Positions 1 to 8,677 are shown, numbered from the stretch's first letter. The stretch: 64,000 nt of DNA from Bermanella sp047621325 (GCA_047621325.1 JBLHLT010000010.1:62001-126000), one strand, 5' to 3'. The notes: generated from the letters alone by a model not told the origin. Made by a program: numbers and translations.

Positions 1-372
1 CGTGCTCGTGATGTGATTGCTCGTGTTGGTGACAAAATGGCCGTTTACTCGGGCGATGATGAAACCGCTTATGAATTAATACTAGCTGGCGGTAAAGGTA
101 ATATCTCAGTGACCGCTAATGTGGCACCTGCTGAAATGGCGCAATTGTGTGCACTGGCTTTAGCGGGCAAGGCAGAAGAAGCAAAAGCATTAAACGATCA
201 GTTGATGAATTTACATAGCGCTATGTTTTTAGAGTCTAACCCTATTCCAGTTAAATGGGCTCTGCACGAAATGGGATTAATTGGCCCAGCCATTCGATTA
301 CCTTTAACCCAGTTGTCATCGTCATTGCGGGAACCTTTGCGTCACGCACTGGGTCAATGGAAGTTGATTTAA
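1..372 (+). CDS. dapA: 4-hydroxy-tetrahydrodipicolinate synthase, C-terminal part (5' end outside window)
   Basis: The frame is open from base 1 and gives the last 123 residues of a DHDPS. The enzyme condenses pyruvate with aspartate semialdehyde, the first committed step of lysine and diaminopimelate synthesis, in the cytoplasm. The segment around AGGKGNISVTANVAP and the following helices, with ESNPIPVKWALHEMG, are typical of the C-terminal part of DapA. The catalytic lysine and the start lie upstream of the window. The next gene is bamC, the order known from pseudomonads and enterobacteria. Identification is firm from the visible part alone; only the C-terminal third or so can be judged. 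Confidence 0.95.
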   Translation, partial: RARDVIARVGDKMAVYSGDDETAYELILAGGKGNISVTANVAPAEMAQLCALALAGKAEEAKALNDQLMNLHSAMFLESNPIPVKWALHEMGLIGPAIRLPLTQLSSSLREPLRHALGQWKLI

Positions 373-395
373 TCATTATAAGATTGGAGTACCTA

Positions 396-1034
396 ATGCG
401 CTTAGGTGTGTTGTTCGTTATTTTTCTTACGTTAAACGGCTGTAGTTGGTTATTCCATGACCGTACAGATGATTATTTGGCGAGTGACGTTAAAGCCAAT
501 ATTCAGGTGCCTAAAGAAGTGGCTAACATTTCTTTGGTGCCGCAATTACCAATACCCGATGTGCAAGCAGGCTTAACCATTAAGGAGTTTGTGCTGCCTA
601 GGCCAACACCGCTTGTGCTTGCTACGGAAGATGAGACTAACTCGACTAGCTTGTCTGAATTAAGCCAGGTTACGCTTGAAACTGATCTATTAAAAGACGG
701 TAACGGTACTCCGATCTTACGCCTGAATATTGAGTTTGCCCGTGCTTGGTCTGAGCTGGGTGAGGCGCTTAAAAAAGCAGAAATTAATATAGTAGATTTA
801 AATCGAAGCATCGGTACTTACTATATTGAACTGACTAAGCCTGGTAATCCGGATGATGTTGGTTTTTGGGCTGGGCTGTTTGGTGGCGAACCTGAGCCCG
901 TTCAGGTCTCTTTGCAGGTTAAACTAAACCAAGCTCGATCGGGTGTGTATGTGGCAATTCATGAAGATGCGGATAATCTTGCTGAAGACGCTCAAGCGCA
1001 GTCTTTGCTGGAAAAGATTCAAGAAAAACTCTAG
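396..1034 (+). CDS. bamC: BamC-like outer membrane assembly lipoprotein, short form
   Basis: A 212-residue lipoprotein. The N-terminal hydrophobic segment ends in the lipobox LNGC (Cys about residue 17), followed by DRTDDYLA and a proline-rich stretch (VPQLPIPDV), which match the flexible N-terminal region of BamC that binds BamD. Then comes one helix-grip type domain (PILRLNIEFARAWSELGEAL). Enterobacterial BamC is about 340 residues with two such domains, so one seems to be missing. ATG 396 follows TTGGAGT; a longer reading from 255 would overlap dapA and bury the signal peptide. Role expected: accessory subunit of the Bam beta-barrel insertion complex. Its stop overlaps the next start by one base. 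Confidence 0.85.
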   Translation: MRLGVLFVIFLTLNGCSWLFHDRTDDYLASDVKANIQVPKEVANISLVPQLPIPDVQAGLTIKEFVLPRPTPLVLATEDETNSTSLSELSQVTLETDLLKDGNGTPILRLNIEFARAWSELGEALKKAEINIVDLNRSIGTYYIELTKPGNPDDVGFWAGLFGGEPEPVQVSLQVKLNQARSGVYVAIHEDADNLAEDAQAQSLLEKIQEKL

Positions 1035-1801
1035 TGCGATTTTGTAGTATTGGTAGTGGCAGTAAAGGCAATGGCACTTTGATTCAAAAGGGTGATACCT
1101 GCATTTTAATAGATGATGGTTTTACCCTTAAAGAGTTTGAAAACCGTCTTGCTCAAAAAGGCCTTACGCCTCTTAATCTTAGTGCCGTGCTCATTACTCA
1201 TGAGCACGGTGATCATATAAAGGGGGTTGGCCCCCTTGCTCGTAAGTATCGTATTCCTGTTTATTGTTCTCATGGTACGTCTCAACATGAAGGCTTAGGA
1301 GTCATTCCTAGTCTGAAGGTAATTGATAGTCATAGTGACTTTACCATTGGCGCATTGACGGTTTCCCCGGTTGTTGTTCCGCATGATGCTCGAGAGCCTA
1401 CACAGTTTGTTGTTAGCGATGGTGAGCTTACCGTTGGTGTGCTTACTGATCTTGGAAGTCTTACGCCTTACATTATTGAGAAATATCGCCACTGTCATGG
1501 TCTGTTAATTGAAACTAATCATGATGTGGCAATGTTACGACGTGGGCCTTACCCGCCAAAATTAAAAGTGCGTGTTGAAGGGTCTTTGGGGCATTTAAAT
1601 AATGAGCAGGCGGCGCAATTTTTAATGCAGGTTGATCAAAGTCAGCTGCAATACGTGGTCGCGACTCACATAAGCGAGCAGAATAACCAAGTTGATTTAG
1701 CTATACAGAATATCTGTTCTGCTCTGCAGTGTGATCCTGATTGGGTGATCATGGCAAGTCAGGAAACGGGTTTTGATTGGCGTGAACTTACAACTCAATA
1801 A
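1034..1801 (+). CDS. MBL-fold metallo-hydrolase (YycJ/PhnP-like)
   Basis: A 255-residue metallo-beta-lactamase fold protein. The THEHGDHIKG stretch near residue 55 is the HxHxDH metal-binding motif; TNHDVAMLRRG and GHLNNEQA fit the later metal-ligand region of the YycJ-type subfamily, whose members are thought to be nucleic-acid or phosphodiester hydrolases. No signal peptide is seen, so it should be cytoplasmic. The start is GTG at 1034, sharing one base with the bamC stop, which implies translational coupling in a dapA-bamC-MBL operon. In pseudomonads purC follows this gene; here an outer-membrane protein gene follows after a 162-base gap. Exact substrate unknown. Confidence 0.85.
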   Translation: MRFCSIGSGSKGNGTLIQKGDTCILIDDGFTLKEFENRLAQKGLTPLNLSAVLITHEHGDHIKGVGPLARKYRIPVYCSHGTSQHEGLGVIPSLKVIDSHSDFTIGALTVSPVVVPHDAREPTQFVVSDGELTVGVLTDLGSLTPYIIEKYRHCHGLLIETNHDVAMLRRGPYPPKLKVRVEGSLGHLNNEQAAQFLMQVDQSQLQYVVATHISEQNNQVDLAIQNICSALQCDPDWVIMASQETGFDWRELTTQ

Positions 1802-1829
1802 CAAATCATGAACAAAAAACAACACTATG

Positions 1830-1845
1830 AGTGAAAATGCTCACA
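1830..1845. promoter_or_regulatory. Possible CRP/Vfr-type operator
   Basis: AGTGAAAATGCTCACA fits the CRP consensus TGTGA-N6-TCACA at nine of ten fixed positions and is almost symmetric. It lies about 120 bases before the outer-membrane protein start at 1964. Sequence match only; the regulator gene is not in the window. Confidence 0.35.
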
Positions 1846-1963
1846 TCTGGCTAATAGTTTGGCTGCGTTTTATCCGTAGTTGTGATTAAATTTGGCCAAA
1901 TCTATTGATCATGGTAGCGTTAGCCTTGGTTGATTTGAAGATTACTTTTAGAGGAAGATAAAA

Positions 1964-2710
1964 ATGAAAAAAATCCTTGCTGTAGCGGTTGTAGCTGCTT
2001 CTTTGCCTCAAGCGGCAAGTGCGCTGCCTTTAGTTGATTTTTATGCGGGTGGTTATTACTGGGATCAAACTGTTTCTGGTGATGTAGTGAATGGTTCTGC
2101 AGACCTTGATGACGATCTTGGTTTAAAAGCCGACGGCCAAAGTGTTTTATATGTAGCGTTCGAGCACCCAATTCCAGTTATTCCAAATGTTAAAATTAAG
2201 CAAACTGCTATGGAATCCGATGGCAGTGGCACAATTGATACTGGTTTTGAATTTAATGGTACTAATGTTACTGGTAATGTAGATAGCGTTTTAGATTTAA
2301 GCCATACCGATTTCACTCTTTATTGGAGTTTACCGCTTCCAATTGTGACGTTTGACTTTGGCCTGACGGCTCGCCAGTTTGATGGCAAAATGACAGTAGA
2401 TGGCGATGCATCAGCCGCTGCAGATTTCGACTTTGTTGTGCCAATGGGTTACTTGAATGCGGGTATTGATATTCCTCTAACAGGTCTTTCTGTGGCGGCT
2501 AACATTAATACTATTTCTTATGGTGATACGAGTCTTACTGACTTTGATGCCAATTTGACGTATGTATTACCGGTTATTCCACTTTTAGATGTGGGCATTA
2601 CGGCAGGTTACCGTAGTTTTGATCTTGAGTTGGATGAAGCTGACTTTGGTGATCTGTCTGCAAAAGCGACCGTAGCAGGTCCGTATATTGGTTTGAGTCT
2701 TCATCTTTAA
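1964..2710 (+). CDS. TIGR04219-like outer membrane beta-barrel protein
   Basis: A 248-residue protein with an N-terminal signal peptide (MKKILAVAVVAASLPQAASA, cleavage expected after ASA). The rest alternates short aromatic/polar strands and glycine turns, and ends with GPYIGLSLHL, a pattern expected for an outer-membrane barrel. It resembles the gammaproteobacterial family TIGR04219 (start LPLVDFYAGGYYWDQ), of unknown function. GAGGAAG precedes the ATG. It stands alone between a 162-base leader holding a CRP-like site and a rho-independent terminator. No ligand can be inferred. Confidence 0.75.
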   Translation: MKKILAVAVVAASLPQAASALPLVDFYAGGYYWDQTVSGDVVNGSADLDDDLGLKADGQSVLYVAFEHPIPVIPNVKIKQTAMESDGSGTIDTGFEFNGTNVTGNVDSVLDLSHTDFTLYWSLPLPIVTFDFGLTARQFDGKMTVDGDASAAADFDFVVPMGYLNAGIDIPLTGLSVAANINTISYGDTSLTDFDANLTYVLPVIPLLDVGITAGYRSFDLELDEADFGDLSAKATVAGPYIGLSLHL

Positions 2711-2726
2711 GTTTTTGTATTCATTT

Positions 2727-2754
2727 AAAAGCCAGCTTGCTGGCTTTTATTTTA
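2727..2754 (+). terminator. Rho-independent terminator after the barrel gene
   Basis: AAAAGCCAG and CTGGCTTTT form a hairpin with a four-base loop, followed by a T-rich run, 17 bases after the stop at 2710. Confidence 0.85.
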
Positions 2755-2793
2755 AGCCGAGTATTGGTCTGATTTTACTAAGTTGGTTGGCTT

Positions 2794-3015
2794 ATGCTAA
2801 ATGATAAGTTTAAAAGCTTAATGCTGATATGTTTATCGATTTGTTTGCTTGGTTGCGGTAATGATAATACCCGGTTGAGCGACGATGAGCTTAGGCAGAA
2901 AATAAACGATTGTGATTACGCGTTGAATTTATCAGCGGGTGAGCATCAAGTGTGTGAAAATTATCATCGAGAATGTAAACGTCGTTTAAAAGAAGGTCGT
3001 TTTGTTTGTAACTAA
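2794..3015 (+). CDS. Small cysteine-containing lipoprotein, function unknown
   Basis: A 73-residue protein with a hydrophobic N-terminus ending in the lipobox CLLGC, then a short polar domain with four further cysteines (NDCDY, HQVCEN, HRECKRR, RFVCN). A spacing suited to two disulfides suggests a small oxidised periplasmic domain anchored by lipid. I do not recognise the family. It ends 16 bases before the fkpA-like gene and probably shares its transcript, since no terminator lies between them. Confidence 0.6.
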   Translation: MLNDKFKSLMLICLSICLLGCGNDNTRLSDDELRQKINDCDYALNLSAGEHQVCENYHRECKRRLKEGRFVCN

Positions 3016-3031
3016 ATATAAGAGAAATAGT

Positions 3032-3712
3032 ATGCGTAAATTACCTATGGTTGCTCTTGCATCTGCTGTGTTGTTGGCAGGTTGCGGCGAGAAAGAAGTG
3101 GCACTTGAGTCGAATGTAGACAAAATGAGCTACGGTATTGGTATGAGTATGGCTCGTAGTGTAACGGGTCAGCCAATTGATATTAATACTCAGGCAATGA
3201 TTGCAGGCTTGCAAGATGTTTTAAATGAAAAGCCAGCGCGTTTAGAGGAAGAAGTAATACGTGAAGCTTTTGCAGCTGTTCGTGAAGAGCAAATGGCTAA
3301 ACAGCAAATTGAATCTGAAAGTGTATCGAAAGAAGGTGTTGAATATCTAGCGCAAACAGCGAAAAAAGAAGGTATTAAAGCAACTGAAAGCGGTCTGCTT
3401 TATGAAGTGTTAGCAGAGGGTAAAGGCGATATGCCTGCCGCTACTGATACAGTAGAGGTTCATTATCAAGGTACTCTAATCAATGGTTCTGTATTTGATA
3501 GTTCTATTGAACGTGGCACACCAGCTAAATTCCCTGTTAATCGTGTGATTGCTGGCTGGACTGAAGCTCTACAGATGATGAAAGTCGGTGGTAAATGGCG
3601 TTTACACATTCCTGCTGAGTTAGCCTATGGTGCGCAAAGCCCAAGCCCTAAAATTCCAGCAAATTCTACTTTGGTATTTGAAGTTGAATTACTGTCTATC
3701 GAAAAATCTTAA
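3032..3712 (+). CDS. fkpA: FKBP-type peptidyl-prolyl isomerase (FkpA/Mip-like)
   Basis: A 226-residue secreted PPIase. The start at ATG 3032 gives a lipoprotein-type signal (LASAVLLAGCGEKE, lipobox LAGC); an upstream in-frame start at 3002 would run into the preceding gene. Residues about 28-110 form the FKBP_N dimerisation domain (DKMSYGIGMSMARS), and about 125-226 the FKBP catalytic domain (VHYQGTLINGSVFDSS, VIAGWTEAL, AELAYG). It should catalyse proline cis-trans isomerisation and act as a chaperone in the periplasm, probably lipid-anchored. A terminator follows directly. Whether it is orthologous to FkpA or to Mip cannot be settled from sequence alone. Confidence 0.9.
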   Translation: MRKLPMVALASAVLLAGCGEKEVALESNVDKMSYGIGMSMARSVTGQPIDINTQAMIAGLQDVLNEKPARLEEEVIREAFAAVREEQMAKQQIESESVSKEGVEYLAQTAKKEGIKATESGLLYEVLAEGKGDMPAATDTVEVHYQGTLINGSVFDSSIERGTPAKFPVNRVIAGWTEALQMMKVGGKWRLHIPAELAYGAQSPSPKIPANSTLVFEVELLSIEKS

Positions 3713-3732
3713 TTCTAATTTTCGGTATATTA

Positions 3733-3758
3733 AAGCCCTAGTTTACTAGGGTTTTTTT
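3733..3758 (+). terminator. Rho-independent terminator after the FKBP gene
   Basis: CCCTAG (3736-3741) pairs with CTAGGG (3746-3751) around a TTTA loop, followed by seven T. It separates the plus-strand FKBP gene from the minus-strand tRNA operon. Confidence 0.9.
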
Positions 3759-3846
3759 ATGTCTAAAAAATAGATAGCGATAATTAAAAATAATATATGG
3801 GTATGTAAAGATAAAAAATAAGAGGGGTAGATCAAGAAAAGTATAA

Positions 3847-3923
<77 letters not shown>

Positions 3924-3983
3924 ACAGATATATTTAACAAGGATATTGTTAGATATTTAAAGATTGTGCTGAGATAAAAAAGA

Positions 3984-4060
<77 letters not shown>

Positions 4061-4064
4061 AAAG

Positions 4065-4140
4065 TGGCTCCTCGAACTGGACTCGAACCAGTGACCAATA
4101 GATTAACAGTCTACTGCTCTACCAACTGAGCTATCGAGGA
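4065..4140 (-). tRNA. tRNA-Asn (GUU)
   Basis: A 76-nt minus-strand tRNA: acceptor TCCTCGA/TCGAGGA, anticodon arm GTAGA-CTGTTAA-TCTAT with anticodon GTT, T loop TTCGAGT, encoded CCA at 4065-4067. It is the first gene of the Asn-Pro-Pro operon, just downstream of the promoter at 4181-4209. Confidence 0.97.
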
Positions 4141-4180
4141 ACAACAGTGCTGTCTCGGCGTTGCCTTGACTGCGGGGCGT

Positions 4181-4209
4181 ATATTATTGACGAAAGCAGA
4201 ATTGGTCAA
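4181..4209 (-). promoter_or_regulatory. Sigma70 promoter of the tRNA operon
   Basis: On the minus strand TTGACC (4209-4204), a 17-base spacer and TAATAT (4186-4181) form a near-consensus sigma70 promoter. A GC-rich stretch (ACGCCCCGC) follows, as in stringently controlled stable-RNA promoters. The expected start is about 35 bases before tRNA-Asn. Confidence 0.8.
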
Positions 4210-4282
4210 CCTTTTTTTATGTTTTTTTTTATTCTTTTTAAAGTAAATACAATGACTTACAAGAGCGGGGGTAATAAAGGGG

Positions 4283-5491
4283 TTAAATCATGAAATCTTT
4301 AAGGTTTATTCCAAAGTCATGAGGGTCCAATACCTGAGAGATGCGATCTTGAGAGGTTTCTTTGCTTAAATCTTTTATGGCTACCTGGGTGTAGATGTTT
4401 AATTCAAGGTTGTAGATGACCTTAACAACAGGCTTTAAACTATCGGTATTCTCTGCGATCACAACGGCTGCTGTATTATTGATCTTGACCAATGAACCCA
4501 CGGGGTAGACTCCGATCGCTTTAATGAAGCTATGCACATACTTGGTGTCAAGGTGGGGCCCGCACCACTCCAGCATTCTTTTTAGGGCATTGGAGGGGGT
4601 CATTCCTTTGTGGTAAACCCTGTCGGCGGTAATGGCATCGTAAATGTCGACAACCGACGCCATTCTCGCTTCAGCGGATATTTCATCGCCTTTTAATCCA
4701 AGAGGGTAGCCTTGTCCGTCCATTCGTTCGTGGTGTTGACCTGCAACATTTATGGATACTTGGGAGAAGCGGGCATTACGTTGCAAAATCTTTTGGCTGT
4801 AACCCGCGTGTTTTTTCATGATGTTATATTCGTCATCTGTCAGTTTATCGGGTTTATGTAAAACGGTGTCTGGGATTAAAATTTTCCCGATATCATGCAG
4901 CAGTGCACCTGTAACACATTGATGAAGGTAGGGGCGTTCAAGTTCGAGATGCTTGCCCAAAATAGACATAAGCACCGCGACATTAACGCTGTGCTCCATT
5001 AGATAATTATCTTTTTGGCGAATTCTTGATAAGCAGGCAAGTGCATTTTGATTGCGTACTACGGAGTCCATGAAGTTATCTGCCATATTTTCAAATGGCG
5101 TAATATCGACCGCTTGCCCTGACTTAGCCGATGTCATTGCATGATTGACTAGGCTGAGAGCTTCGGTATGCAGCTTCGATGCTTTTTCGAGTTCTTTATC
5201 AAGTTGGGATGATTTTATGTCTCGCTCAATAGGCGATTTTTGTGCTATATCAATTATTTGGCTATCTAGTTTTTCTTCGCTGGCTTCTTTACTAATCGCA
5301 TCTGGGCTGTCGCTGCCCTTGTCTGTATCGATATAAAGCTCTTTGACGCCTCGCGTGATCAATTTGTTAATCGTTTGTTGGTCGGGTATGCGACCCTCGC
5401 GCTCATGTTCATGCAAACTGAGACCCTGTTGAGCAATATTAGCAACGTACATGCCTGGTTTTAGGTTTGCGGTCACAATTTTTTTTAGCAT
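4283..5491 (-). CDS. HD-GYP cyclic-di-GMP phosphodiesterase
   Basis: A 402-residue cytoplasmic protein. The first about 130 residues resemble the DUF3391 domain common in front of HD-GYP domains (LKPGMYVANI). The catalytic part follows, with HSVNVAVL, the HD pair in GALLHDIGKILIP, HAGYS, and HHERMDGQGYP carrying the GYP signature. Such enzymes hydrolyse cyclic di-GMP to GMP via pGpG and so shift cells toward motility. No membrane segment or receiver domain is seen. It is transcribed divergently from the prephenate dehydratase gene and ends about 140 bases from the tRNA operon. A PilZ protein elsewhere in the window (45595-45891) may read the same messenger. Confidence 0.92.
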   Translation of the reverse strand: MLKKIVTANLKPGMYVANIAQQGLSLHEHEREGRIPDQQTINKLITRGVKELYIDTDKGSDSPDAISKEASEEKLDSQIIDIAQKSPIERDIKSSQLDKELEKASKLHTEALSLVNHAMTSAKSGQAVDITPFENMADNFMDSVVRNQNALACLSRIRQKDNYLMEHSVNVAVLMSILGKHLELERPYLHQCVTGALLHDIGKILIPDTVLHKPDKLTDDEYNIMKKHAGYSQKILQRNARFSQVSINVAGQHHERMDGQGYPLGLKGDEISAEARMASVVDIYDAITADRVYHKGMTPSNALKRMLEWCGPHLDTKYVHSFIKAIGVYPVGSLVKINNTAAVVIAENTDSLKPVVKVIYNLELNIYTQVAIKDLSKETSQDRISQVLDPHDFGINLKDFMI

Positions 5492-5597
5492 AGGGTTTAT
5501 TTGCTCTGGTTTTGTATGAGTATAGAAGAGCTACAACACATATCGAATTTAACGAAAGCTGTTAGTATTTAATTAAGTTATATATAAAGGCGTAAAT

Positions 5598-6425
5598 ATG
5601 TACAAAATAGCATTTCAGGGGCAGTTAGGGGCGTATAGTCATCTTGCTTGTACACAGGTTAACCCTGACGCTCAGCCTGTGCCTTACGATAGTTTTGTTC
5701 AGGCTATTTCTGCTGTCGAATTAGGCCATGCTCGCTGGGCGATGATTCCATTAGAGAACTCCAGCGCTGGCCGAGTAGAAGAAATTTATCGCCAGATACC
5801 TAAAACCCATCTTAATATTGTTGCCGAGCACTTTCAGCCGGTTTCCCATTGTTTAATGGCACTGCCAAATGCTAAGCCAACTTGGGTGATGTCGCATCCG
5901 CAGGCTTTGGCTCAGTGTCATGACAAAATAATTCAGTTGAGCTTGGAGCCTAGGGCTGAATTTGATACAGCGGGGGCGGCTAAGTTGCTGTCAGAGGGCT
6001 CTGACCTAACGGGTAGTGCGGTAGCATCGGAATTGGCCGCCCAATTGTATGGGCTTGAAATTATTGAGCGCCAATTTGAGGATGTGGTGGGCAATACAAC
6101 ACGGTTCATCGTTTTAATGAAAAACCCTGAGCTACCCGCGTATCGTCCTGAGGTCGCCTATATCACCTCGATTCTATTTACGTTAAGAAATATTCCTGCA
6201 GCGCTTTATAAAGCCTTGGGTGGTTTTGCAACAAACGGTTTGAATTTAATAAAAATTGAAAGCTATCTTGATCAAGCAACACTAAAGAGTAGCCAGTTTC
6301 ATATTGACGTGGCGCAACATGTAGAATCTGAGGCGATGCAGCAGGCTATTGAAGAATTAAAGTTTTACGCATCGGAATATCGTTGGCTGGGTACGTTTGA
6401 GTCTCACCCATTTAGGGTTAAGTAA
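5598..6425 (+). CDS. pheA: Prephenate dehydratase, stand-alone
   Basis: A 275-residue enzyme converting prephenate to phenylpyruvate in phenylalanine synthesis. The PDT domain spans about 1-175 (FQGQLGAYSH, IPLENSSAGRV, and the GNTTRFIVL catalytic motif); an ACT regulatory domain covers about 190-270 (LFTLRNIPAALYKAL). No chorismate mutase domain is present, unlike the usual gammaproteobacterial P-protein. The ACT motif that reads ESRP in enteric PheA reads ESYL here, closer to alphaproteobacterial-type monofunctional enzymes. It has its own leader after the divergent HD-GYP gene and is followed by dgt after 37 bases. pheA is used in the sense of the monofunctional gene (pheC is reserved for cyclohexadienyl dehydratase). 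Confidence 0.92.
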   Translation: MYKIAFQGQLGAYSHLACTQVNPDAQPVPYDSFVQAISAVELGHARWAMIPLENSSAGRVEEIYRQIPKTHLNIVAEHFQPVSHCLMALPNAKPTWVMSHPQALAQCHDKIIQLSLEPRAEFDTAGAAKLLSEGSDLTGSAVASELAAQLYGLEIIERQFEDVVGNTTRFIVLMKNPELPAYRPEVAYITSILFTLRNIPAALYKALGGFATNGLNLIKIESYLDQATLKSSQFHIDVAQHVESEAMQQAIEELKFYASEYRWLGTFESHPFRVK

Positions 6426-6462
6426 GTATTGGTTTATACAGATTTACAAATAGGGGTTAGCA

Positions 6463-7782
6463 GTGGACTGGAATAGCTTATTGAGCGAGAAGCGGTTTGG
6501 CGAGATGGATGAAGCGGAATTAAGTGAGTCGCGAACGCCATTTCATAAAGATCACGATAGGGTTATTTTCTCTAGTAGCTTTAGGCGCTTAGAACGTAAA
6601 ACTCAAGTTCATCCGTTAAGTGATAATGATCATATTCATAGCCGATTAACTCATAGTTTGGAAGTAAGTTGTGTTGGCCGTAGTTTGGGTGCTCAAGTAG
6701 GGGAGATGCTGCAGGGTCGTTTACCCTCGCAAATCACACCTGCAGATTTAGGCGCTATTGTTCAAGCAGCTTGTTTAGCGCACGATATTGGTAACCCACC
6801 CTTTGGCCATACTGGTGAGGATGCGATACGTCATTGGTTCAGGGATGGTAGAAACGCGGCTTATTTATCGGGATTAAGCCCCGAGCAAGTGAAAGATTTT
6901 CAGACGTTTGAGGGCAATGCTCAAGGGCTGCGAATCTTAACCCAATTGGAATACCACCGATTTGACGGGGGTATGCGCTTAACTTACGCCACGCTAGGGA
7001 GTTTCTTAAAGTATCCTTGGCACAGCGGGTATCAAGACCCATTAAAAGGTGAGAAATTTGGTGTTTACCAGTCTGAGTTAGCATTTTTAAATGAGATAGC
7101 GAAAGAGGTTGGCTTAATTAAGTTGGATGATAATCGTTACTGCCGCCATCCTCTCGTGTATTTAATGGAAGCGGCAGACGATATTTGTTACGCCATTATT
7201 GATTTAGAAGATGGTGTTGAAATGAATTTACTTCAATACGCCGAAGTAGAAGCACTTTTATTAGGCCTTATTGGTGATGACGTCCCAAGCTCTTATTTTA
7301 AAACCACAGTACAAGACCCCGCCCGTCGTCGGTTGGCAATATTACGCGGTAAAGCCATTGAGATAATGGTGAACGCAGTTGCTCAGGCATTTGTTGATAA
7401 AGAATCGTTATTGCTTAAAGGGCAGTTAGAGGGTGACTTAATTTCGTTATCTGACCCAAAAGTGGCTAGGTGTATCTCTCAAGCTAAGAGCTTGGCCCGT
7501 GAAAAAATATTTAAAGACCCAAAAAAAGCATTAATCGAGATTGGCGCATATACCACGCTAGGCAGTTTGCTAGAGTCATTCCTCACTGCTATTGATGAAG
7601 TGCTTGCTGGTGAGCAGGTGAGTTATAAGTCTCAACGCATTCTGGATCTAATTGGCCGACATGCTCCGCAGGCAGGTTGGGATAAATATCGCGCGTATTT
7701 GCGAGTTGTCGATTACATTGCGGGAATGACAGATGGATATGCAGTGGAACTTGCTCAGGCAATACGTGGTCTGAGGCTTTAG
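6463..7782 (+). CDS. dgt: Deoxyguanosinetriphosphate triphosphohydrolase-like protein
   Basis: A 439-residue HD-domain dNTPase, which cuts dNTPs to deoxynucleosides and triphosphate and so lowers or balances dNTP pools. Seen: the early signature RTPFHKDHDRVIFSSSFRRL, first metal His in SRLTHSLEV, the HD pair in CLAHDIGNPPFGH, and the later EAADDICYAIIDLED. Start is GTG 6463 after TAGGGGT. It lies 37 bases after pheA, with no terminator between them. Specificity for dGTP cannot be read from sequence; many members need an activating dNTP. Upstream in-frame codons do not improve the start. Confidence 0.92.
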   Translation: MDWNSLLSEKRFGEMDEAELSESRTPFHKDHDRVIFSSSFRRLERKTQVHPLSDNDHIHSRLTHSLEVSCVGRSLGAQVGEMLQGRLPSQITPADLGAIVQAACLAHDIGNPPFGHTGEDAIRHWFRDGRNAAYLSGLSPEQVKDFQTFEGNAQGLRILTQLEYHRFDGGMRLTYATLGSFLKYPWHSGYQDPLKGEKFGVYQSELAFLNEIAKEVGLIKLDDNRYCRHPLVYLMEAADDICYAIIDLEDGVEMNLLQYAEVEALLLGLIGDDVPSSYFKTTVQDPARRRLAILRGKAIEIMVNAVAQAFVDKESLLLKGQLEGDLISLSDPKVARCISQAKSLAREKIFKDPKKALIEIGAYTTLGSLLESFLTAIDEVLAGEQVSYKSQRILDLIGRHAPQAGWDKYRAYLRVVDYIAGMTDGYAVELAQAIRGLRL

Positions 7783-7875
7783 CTAATAGCAAAATATTTA
7801 TAGGTGAGATTCTATGTGAGATTGGTAGAATGACCCTGATTTTTACATATACCCAAATATAATAACGAGAGTTTA

Positions 7876-8667
7876 ATGGATATCGATTTTCCTTTGGTTT
7901 TAGTCTTGGCGACATTCGTCACAGGCTTGGTGGCGTTAGCCGATAAAGTGTACTTTGCTAAAAAACGTGCTGTGTTCGCTTCTCAAATTGAGGAGCAAGG
8001 TGGCTCAGATGAGCAGTTACAACTGGTCACTAAAGAGCCTTGGGTGATTGAGAACAGTAAGGGTTTCTTTCCTGTTTTAGCCTTAGTACTGGTGTTGAGA
8101 TCATTTTTAGTTGAGCCGTTTCAAATTCCTTCTGGTTCGATGGAGCCAACGCTCATCAAAGGTGACTTTATTCTCGTTAATAAATTCTCTTATGGCTTTA
8201 GATTACCGGTTCTTGGCACCAAAGTGATTGAAGTGGATGACCCATCACGTGGTGATGTTATGGTATTTATTCCGCCTCATGATCCACGATATTTCATTAA
8301 ACGTGTTGTTGGTTTGCCGGGTGATCACATTCGCTATAGTAATAAACAACTTTATATTAATGGCGAACAGGTTCCCCAAGAACTCATTTCAATGTTTCCC
8401 CACAATGCGCCGCGTATTACTACACTCCAAGAATTCGATTACCCAGTACAGCAGTATGTTGGAATTCCTAGTCGAGGGGATGGTGAATGGATTGTGCCTC
8501 AAGGCCATTATTTTATGATGGGTGATAATCGTGATAACTCTGGCGATAGCCGCTTTTGGGGTTTTGTTCCGGATAAAAATATTGTGGGTAAGGCATTTGC
8601 TGTATGGATGCATTGGGAAGATTGGAGCAGTATTCCTAGTTTCTCTCGTAATAAGCTGATTCACTAA
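7876..8667 (+). CDS. lepB: Signal peptidase I
   Basis: A 263-residue inner-membrane protease that removes signal peptides from exported proteins. Two N-terminal hydrophobic stretches are seen (about 5-22 and 57-75). Catalytic Ser88 sits in PSGSMEPTL and Lys142 in RYFIKRVVGLPGD, the Ser/Lys dyad; the later box MGDNRDNSGDSRFWGFVP is intact. In many proteobacteria lepB lies beside lepA and rnc; here it follows dgt after 93 bases and precedes a 243-base stretch holding only a possible small ORF. All catalytic residues are present. Confidence 0.96.
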   Translation: MDIDFPLVLVLATFVTGLVALADKVYFAKKRAVFASQIEEQGGSDEQLQLVTKEPWVIENSKGFFPVLALVLVLRSFLVEPFQIPSGSMEPTLIKGDFILVNKFSYGFRLPVLGTKVIEVDDPSRGDVMVFIPPHDPRYFIKRVVGLPGDHIRYSNKQLYINGEQVPQELISMFPHNAPRITTLQEFDYPVQQYVGIPSRGDGEWIVPQGHYFMMGDNRDNSGDSRFWGFVPDKNIVGKAFAVWMHWEDWSSIPSFSRNKLIH

Positions 8668-8677
8668 AATCAGACTA

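Noticed and set aside
255..395. N-terminal extension of BamC overlapping dapA
   Set aside because: It would bury the lipoprotein signal; ATG 396 has a ribosome-binding site and gives the lipobox at the right place.
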